Shown in pieces: positions 4,347 through 8,251 of a DNA stretch of 8,251 bases (the first letter of the stretch is position 1; the number at the start of each line of letters is the position of its first letter). Location of the stretch: the NCBI GenBank assembly GCA_001798265.1, contig MGRR01000032.1, positions 1 through 8,251 of the forward strand, read 5' to 3'. Source of the stretch: Deltaproteobacteria bacterium RIFCSPHIGHO2_12_FULL_43_9. Its GTDB lineage: Bacteria > Bdellovibrionota > O2-12-FULL-43-9. The translations under genes and the position numbers were made by a program. The notes beneath the pieces were generated by a model that worked only from the letters and a program-made list of their open reading frames with translations, had not been told where the DNA came from and ran no database searches.

Positions 4347-6164
4347 TTACGTCCCTGGGCAAGATAGTGCTACCGGGAAACCAACAACAAACTGAGCAAC
4401 CCTTAACGCATCCATAACAGAAACACGCCCATCTCCATTAACATCATCTGCTATACGATCTCTGACAGGCATTAACCCCGCATCCATCCTTGCAAGCATT
4501 AAGGCATCAAGAATCGTTGGCTCAGCCGCATGACTGTTATCCGCGTCTCCGCATATGACCAAGGTCTCAGCTGCCTGAAGAACCTTAAAAAAGTCAGGAA
4601 TACCACCGGTTACAACCGGAAGCGATTGTGGCGCTGGCGTCGAATCCCTTCTGTTTGCAGGATCAATTATTATACCTTTAATCTCATTTGCTGAGAGTGA
4701 TGGACGATACCATTTGACCATTGCCATTAAACCAGAAATAAACGGAGCAGAATACGAAGTGCCCGAGACATATGTAGAAGAATCACCTGATAAAGTTGTC
4801 CAGACATCTTTGCCCGGCGCAGCAAGGTGGACCTTTGTTAATCCATAATTCGAACCACCACCACCAGCATATGTTGATAAAGCCCCGTTTGGGGATATAC
4901 CTGCAACACATATGATATTAATATTCAAACCAGGAATATTATTGTAACGGCATGGGTAACCACCGTTGTATGTTGGGGTAGGATTATTTAAATCCTCACC
5001 ATTATTACCAGCCCCAAAAACTGCTATTACCCCCCTAGAGGCAATTGTTTCAAGGATTGCTCTTATGGCTGGATCGTCACCCCTCATCATATAACTAACA
5101 TTTACAATCTCTGAATTTAACGACGCCTGATCCAACGCATCAATAAGGTTTGCATTTGTCAATGGTGAAATTCCATCATCAAACACACTTAAGAATATTT
5201 TATCCCTCGTTATACCGGTTATGTGAATCCCATTGTCATTTCCGGCAACGGCAACCCCACTCACCTCAAGCTCATGGGTCTCAGTTATGTAATCGTAATA
5301 ATTGCCACTGCCACCCAAGGCAGGAACAACGTATGAACCAGAAACCACATCTACCATATCAGAATTCTGAGCACTTCCCGGCCTGTCATCAATTCCAGCG
5401 CCAATTACGCTTAAAACATCTCCATTTGTAGAATAGATATCCCAAACCGGTTTTATCTTCTGCCATGCCCTAACGTAATTTACATCTAACTCCTCATATT
5501 GAGGACCACCCAATACCCCAAAGTTAAATAACCCCCATTGAAATTGATCAAAGACCGGATCATTTGGCCACGGAAACGGCGGGATTGATGTCGCCTCAAC
5601 GTTTTGACAAACTGGAATTACAAACCTTGCATCCTGCGCTAAGGCTGATTTCAGTTGTTTCGTAAAAGCTTGTGTTACTTTCTTTGATGGATAACCTAGA
5701 ACCTTTTCACCTTTTTTTGTTGTATAAACTCTATTGAATATAATTCTTGTAATAGGTGATGTTACCTCTTGATAAATACCTGTCGCGTTTTCTGGAGATT
5801 TCCCAAAGTTTTCACCATCCTTGAACATTGCCTGAATTGGTTCTATTGAAATTACTTCCATTTTATTTTCTGCGAAGGTTCTTTGAAGCGCCTCTTGAGG
5901 AATGGCATTCTGTTCAAATACCTGACCATTATTATCTATAAAGGTTGCAACCTCGATTTGATTACTTTGATTAAGCCTTAACAGTCTGTTTGATTCCTGT
6001 GGTACTACCCTCAATTGGACTAGGAGCTCACCCTCTACAGGGTTCTCGCAAACAAAGGGCTTTAGATGCTTCCTGGCATCATCTCGTGGAGTCCTGTCCG
6101 CAAACAGGGCCTTAGCCCCTATTAAGCCTGCTATTAAGAATATGAATATTAATTTCTTCTTCAT
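4347..6164 (-). CDS. Secreted S8 (subtilisin-like) family protein with C-terminal dockerin; catalytic Asp replaced
   Basis: A 605-residue exported protein. Residues 1-22 are a Sec signal, with cleavage likely after LFA. Residues about 30-200 form a long N-terminal region, possibly a propeptide. The S8 domain runs from about 200 (NDPVFDQFQWGL) to 530. The oxyanion Asn is N387 (GAGNNGE) and the catalytic Ser is S470 in GTSYSAP. H297 (THELEVSG) takes the place of the His in HGTHVAG, but the neighbouring G-T-H is changed. The first triad motif, normally VIDTG or VIDSG, reads VIGAG, so Gly255 (codon GGC at 5400-5402) stands where Asp is expected. Reduced or absent protease activity is therefore possible. 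Residues about 538-597 are a type I dockerin-like pair: a degenerate first repeat (GDADNSHAAEPTILDAL) and a canonical calcium loop DVNGDGRVSVMD (574-585). Dockerins bind cohesins; no cohesin gene is visible here. The ATG at 6164 follows GGGGGCAAGGAAG. Confidence 0.9.
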   Translation of the reverse strand: MKKKLIFIFLIAGLIGAKALFADRTPRDDARKHLKPFVCENPVEGELLVQLRVVPQESNRLLRLNQSNQIEVATFIDNNGQVFEQNAIPQEALQRTFAENKMEVISIEPIQAMFKDGENFGKSPENATGIYQEVTSPITRIIFNRVYTTKKGEKVLGYPSKKVTQAFTKQLKSALAQDARFVIPVCQNVEATSIPPFPWPNDPVFDQFQWGLFNFGVLGGPQYEELDVNYVRAWQKIKPVWDIYSTNGDVLSVIGAGIDDRPGSAQNSDMVDVVSGSYVVPALGGSGNYYDYITETHELEVSGVAVAGNDNGIHITGITRDKIFLSVFDDGISPLTNANLIDALDQASLNSEIVNVSYMMRGDDPAIRAILETIASRGVIAVFGAGNNGEDLNNPTPTYNGGYPCRYNNIPGLNINIICVAGISPNGALSTYAGGGGSNYGLTKVHLAAPGKDVWTTLSGDSSTYVSGTSYSAPFISGLMAMVKWYRPSLSANEIKGIIIDPANRRDSTPAPQSLPVVTGGIPDFFKVLQAAETLVICGDADNSHAAEPTILDALMLARMDAGLMPVRDRIADDVNGDGRVSVMDALRVAQFVVGFPVALSCPGT

Positions 6165-6347
6165 TGCTTCCTTGCCCCCTAATAGATCAACAGGGGTATC
6201 TGCAATAACGTACAGTAAACGTGACAGGTCTTATTGGGTAAGCTTGAGATGTGTTATTTCCTGCTCAAAACCCTGTAACTAGTACCATAGTTAGCATTAG
6301 GTGTGCCAGGTTAAAATTTGTGGGATTTTAAGGGGTTAGAGCTTAAT

Positions 6348-6451
6348 AAATTGGAAAAAGTTTAATCATAAAGTTGCCATATAACTAATACCAATGATTT
6401 CATTGAGTTACATTGTCGGGTGGAGTGACGCTTTGCGGTATGGGGGTGACT
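6348..6451 (+). repeat. Conserved intergenic element, copy B
   Basis: Counterpart of 1901-2004, offset by exactly 4447 bases, ungapped, 14 mismatches in 104. It keeps AATCAT (6364-6369)/ATGATT (6394-6399), the CGC-TTT-GCG mini-hairpin, and GTGAC boxes at 6425-6429 and 6446-6450 (21 bp apart). As with copy A, it sits between divergent genes and more than 100 bp from the nearest start codon. Confidence 0.85.
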
Positions 6452-6511
6452 TGGATTGTTAGCACTAGGGGTCTTTCCATCTATGAGCAGGTGAGAAATG
6501 AGCTAAAAGTT

Positions 6512-6549
6512 GTATTACTATATGCAACTGTATTTGCATATAGTAGTAC
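6512..6549 (+). promoter_or_regulatory. Long inverted repeat upstream of the AAA ATPase gene
   Basis: Arms of 16 bases (6512-6527 and 6534-6549) pair at 15 positions, with TACTATATGCAA against TTGCATATAGTA perfect, around a six-base spacer. The right arm ends 19 bases before the ATG. A -10-like GATATT (6555-6560) follows, eight bases before the ATG, and there is no Shine-Dalgarno sequence, so a leaderless message is possible. The repeat could be an operator over the -35 region. The lack of a T-tract argues against a terminator. Confidence 0.55.
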
Positions 6550-6568
6550 TTAATGATATTGTACTTGC

Positions 6569-7711
6569 ATGAAGTTAAGACCGTTTTGGGTTAATAAGAT
6601 AGAAGATGCCTGGAGAAAAAAAAGTATCGTATGGCTCTCTGGTGTACGAAGGTCAGGGAAAACCACATTAGCCAAGAGCCTTGCTAACGTAGATTATTTT
6701 GACTGTGAGCTCCCCAGAACAAGACAAGCATTAGACGACCCGGAAGGCTTTTTCAAGCAAAACCTAAAAAAACGTATTATTTTAGATGAAATACATAGAT
6801 TAGGGAATCCATCTGAGGTTTTAAAAATAGCTGCTGATCATTTTCCGGACATCAAGATCTTGGCAACAGGATCTTCAACGCTAGGTGCATCCAAAAAATT
6901 TCGGGATACGTTAACAGATAGAAAAATTAATATATGGCTCTTACCAATGGGAGAGGAAGATCTCCATACTTTTGGTGAGCAAAAATTACTACATCGCCTT
7001 TTTCGCGGAGGATTACCACCATACTTTCTAGCTGAACATTATCCAGAGAACGAGTTTCAAGACTGGTTGGATAGTTTTTGGGCGAAAGACATACAAGAAT
7101 TATTCAAACTAGAAAAGAAATATCCCTTTCAGAAATTGTTTGAGCTTTTACATCAACAAAGTGGTGGTATATTCGAAGCCTCTTCATTTGCGGCACCATG
7201 TGAAATCAGCAGAACAACCGTTGCAAATTACCTGTCTGTATTGGAGGCCACTCTTACCGCGTATGTTGTTCGTCCGTTTAACACAAATAAGGCGGCAGAA
7301 ATAATTTCTGCTCCTAAGGTTTTTGGGTTCGATACGGGATTTGTGGTTTTTCATAAAGGGTGGGAATCGTTGCGAAGAGAGGATTATGGATATCTATGGG
7401 AACATTATGTATTAAACCAGTTACTTATTCACACGGAAAAACGAAGAATATATTACTGGAGAGACAAGCAAAAACACGAGGTTGATTTCGTATACAAGCC
7501 AAGAACAAAATCTCCAATAGCAATTGAATGTAAATGGAGCGCAAAAAATTTTATCCCCAAAAATCTGATAGCATTTTCAAAACTATATCCGCACGCTAAA
7601 TATGTTGTTGTATGTAATGACTGTGAAAAAAGCTTTTTACGAAAATATAATAATCTTGAAATAGAATTTACTTCTCTGTCTGGGCTGATTAAAGTGTGCC
7701 AAACGAATTAA
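6569..7711 (+). CDS. AAA family ATP-binding protein with DUF4143 C-terminal domain
   Basis: A 380-residue protein of the AAA_14/DUF4143 type, full length for the family. Walker A is GVRRSGKT (residues 25-32), in the GxRRxGKT form typical of this group; Walker B is RIILDE (69-74); ATGSST (99-104) matches the sensor-1 region. Residues about 206-236 (CEISRTTVANYLSVLE and following) look like the winged-helix part. The C-terminal region has YYWRDKQKHEVDFV (295-308) and IAIECKW (317-323), giving the E-x-D...E-x-K arrangement of a PD-(D/E)XK-like fold, with E304, D306, E320 and K322. The biological role of the family is poorly defined, and members are common in mobile and variable regions. Start: the ATG at 6569, the first in frame; it lacks a clear ribosome binding site. 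The gene stands alone on the plus strand, and its far end faces the brnTA operon 33 bp away. Confidence 0.9.
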   Translation: MKLRPFWVNKIEDAWRKKSIVWLSGVRRSGKTTLAKSLANVDYFDCELPRTRQALDDPEGFFKQNLKKRIILDEIHRLGNPSEVLKIAADHFPDIKILATGSSTLGASKKFRDTLTDRKINIWLLPMGEEDLHTFGEQKLLHRLFRGGLPPYFLAEHYPENEFQDWLDSFWAKDIQELFKLEKKYPFQKLFELLHQQSGGIFEASSFAAPCEISRTTVANYLSVLEATLTAYVVRPFNTNKAAEIISAPKVFGFDTGFVVFHKGWESLRREDYGYLWEHYVLNQLLIHTEKRRIYYWRDKQKHEVDFVYKPRTKSPIAIECKWSAKNFIPKNLIAFSKLYPHAKYVVVCNDCEKSFLRKYNNLEIEFTSLSGLIKVCQTN

Positions 7712-7744
7712 AGCGTTAAATTTTAATAGTTATGGCCTTCCAAC

Positions 7745-7981
7745 TTATGCCGCCTGCTTTAGTCTTTTTACCCCATCTGCAATTAAGAGACGCATAAGAA
7801 TCTGATACGGAATGCCTCTTTTACTTGCCAGTCTTTTGAGGTCATGTAAAAGCCCTTCTTCGAGTGCAATGCTTGTAGGTTTTCTGCGTGCCCCTTTTAA
7901 ACGGCTCATCCCTGCGAGTATTTCCTTCGTATCAAAAGTTATCTTTTCATATGTTTTTAAGCGCTTTGAGTACGTCTTCAT
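7745..7981 (-). CDS. brnA: CopG/BrnA-type ribbon-helix-helix antitoxin
   Basis: A 78-residue partner of the BrnT-like toxin encoded just upstream. The ATG at 7981 is preferred over an upstream GTG frame at 8017 because GAAAGGAG stands directly before it and because the degraded left copy begins at the same residue. The N-terminal half (MKTYSKRLKTYEKITFDTKE and AGMSRLKGARRKP) probably binds the toxin. The C-terminal half forms the ribbon-helix-helix: strand TSIALE, then helices EGLLHDLKRLASKRG and PYQILMRLLIADGVKRL. This is expected to bind operator DNA as a dimer and repress the operon with the toxin. Order is toxin first with a 35-bp overlap, as is usual for brnTA. It is intact, unlike the copy at 42-212. 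Confidence 0.85.
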   Translation of the reverse strand: MKTYSKRLKTYEKITFDTKEILAGMSRLKGARRKPTSIALEEGLLHDLKRLASKRGIPYQILMRLLIADGVKRLKQAA

Positions 7982-8251
7982 ATAATCTCCTTTCTTTAAA
8001 GTTTGCAGGTCGCCCACTAATGGGTCTAACTCTCCCTTCTCTAAGCGTAAACACCACGGAAATCATACGCTCTTCTAATGATGGCCCCACAATACAAAGT
8101 CTCTCTTCGTCAGTATGTGGCTTAACCTGTTTTCCAACGGGAACAGCCATTTTCAAATCAAAAACTGACTCAATTTCTTCGGTAGCTACTCCATGTTTCT
8201 TCGCACTTTTCGTTGAATTACCCTTGTACCATTCGAATTCAAATGATTCGG
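7947..8251 (-). CDS. brnT: BrnT-type toxin, N-terminus cut by the window edge
   Basis: The reading frame is open from the right edge to the TGA at 7947-7949, giving 100 visible residues. It begins ESFEFEWYKGNSTKSAKKHG, followed by VATEEIESVF, which is the BrnT hallmark (FEW...K...N..KHGV...E...VF). Only the initiator and perhaps a few residues are missing. The core CIVGPSLEERMISVVFTLRE continues as GRVRPISGRPANFKERRLYE, matching the family's (R)xISxRxAxxxERRxYE end. BrnT toxins have a RelE-like fold and cleave RNA, inhibiting translation until neutralised by BrnA. A TTG at 8154-8156 is an internal Leu codon, not the start. The antitoxin gene starts inside the last 35 bases. Confidence 0.88.
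   Translation of the reverse strand, partial: ESFEFEWYKGNSTKSAKKHGVATEEIESVFDLKMAVPVGKQVKPHTDEERLCIVGPSLEERMISVVFTLREGRVRPISGRPANFKERRLYEDVLKALKNI

Larger units (their letters stand above)
6165..6568. other. Divergent intergenic region between subtilase and AAA ATPase genes
   Basis: No gene is seen in these 404 bases. Next to the subtilase gene lies its ribosome binding site. A small inverted repeat TAACTA (6276-6281)/TAGTTA (6288-6293) is present but short. Copy B of the conserved element fills 6348-6451, with residual similarity to copy A up to about 6478 (CTAGGGGTCTTTCC). The stretch before the ATPase gene holds a long inverted repeat (6512-6549). I found no convincing promoter for the subtilase gene. 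Confidence 0.65.

Noticed and set aside
1901..6451. The two conserved elements as attachment sites of an integrated element
   Set aside because: They are 87% rather than perfectly identical, no integrase gene lies between them, and no tRNA end is present. An old duplication cannot be excluded.
8154..8156. TTG as start of a 69-residue BrnT protein
   Set aside because: The frame stays open to the window edge and upstream residues match the conserved BrnT N-terminus, so this is an internal codon.

Overview
This is an AT-rich, accessory-looking bacterial segment. It carries two lipoprotein-type genes, a Sec-exported dockerin-bearing subtilase, a membrane-anchored Pro/Thr-rich protein, two intact type II toxin-antitoxin (TA) loci plus one decayed locus, and an AAA ATPase of the DUF4143 type. 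The lipoboxes without Asp at +2 and the Sec signals suggest a cell with an outer membrane, but I cannot name the organism. Palindromic repeats of the 'TCATTGCGAG...GCAATCTC' kind occur twice. To my knowledge such repeats are scattered through several unrelated phyla, so they do not fix the taxonomy. No rRNA, tRNA, transposase, integrase, CRISPR array or phage gene is visible.

Layout. Positions 42-267 (minus) hold the wreck of a brnT-brnA TA pair. Positions 398-1774 (minus) hold two translationally coupled lipoprotein genes of unknown function. Positions 1775-2085 form a divergent intergenic region with a conserved element (copy A), a candidate promoter for each side and a palindromic operator candidate. 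Positions 2086-2671 (plus) are an intact RelE-type toxin/Xre-type antitoxin operon. Positions 2672-3002 have no gene but end in a roughly 120-bp palindromic repeat cluster that abuts the ribosome binding site of the 442-residue anchored protein (3003-4331, plus). That protein contains a second palindromic repeat translated in frame. Convergent to it, 15 bp away, is the dockerin-bearing S8 family protein (4347-6164, minus). Its catalytic Asp position is Gly, while the His, oxyanion Asn and Ser remain. Positions 6165-6568 are a second divergent intergenic region with copy B of the conserved element and a 16-bp-arm inverted repeat just before the AAA/DUF4143 gene (6569-7711, plus). The right edge holds an essentially complete brnT-brnA operon (7745-8251, minus) with brnT cut by the window edge.

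How it may fit together. The exported proteins (two lipoproteins, an anchored Pro/Thr-rich protein, a dockerin-bearing subtilase-like protein) look like cell-envelope or surface cargo. TA modules and an AAA/DUF4143 ATPase are interspersed, as often seen in unstable genomic islands. The best candidates for something undescribed are: (i) the 104-bp element found in both divergent intergenic regions, which sits outside the inferred transcripts and has GTGAC boxes exactly 21 bp apart; (ii) the subtilase-like protein with a substituted triad Asp; (iii) the palindromic repeat exapted into a coding linker; (iv) two brnTA loci of very different decay state bracketing the region.
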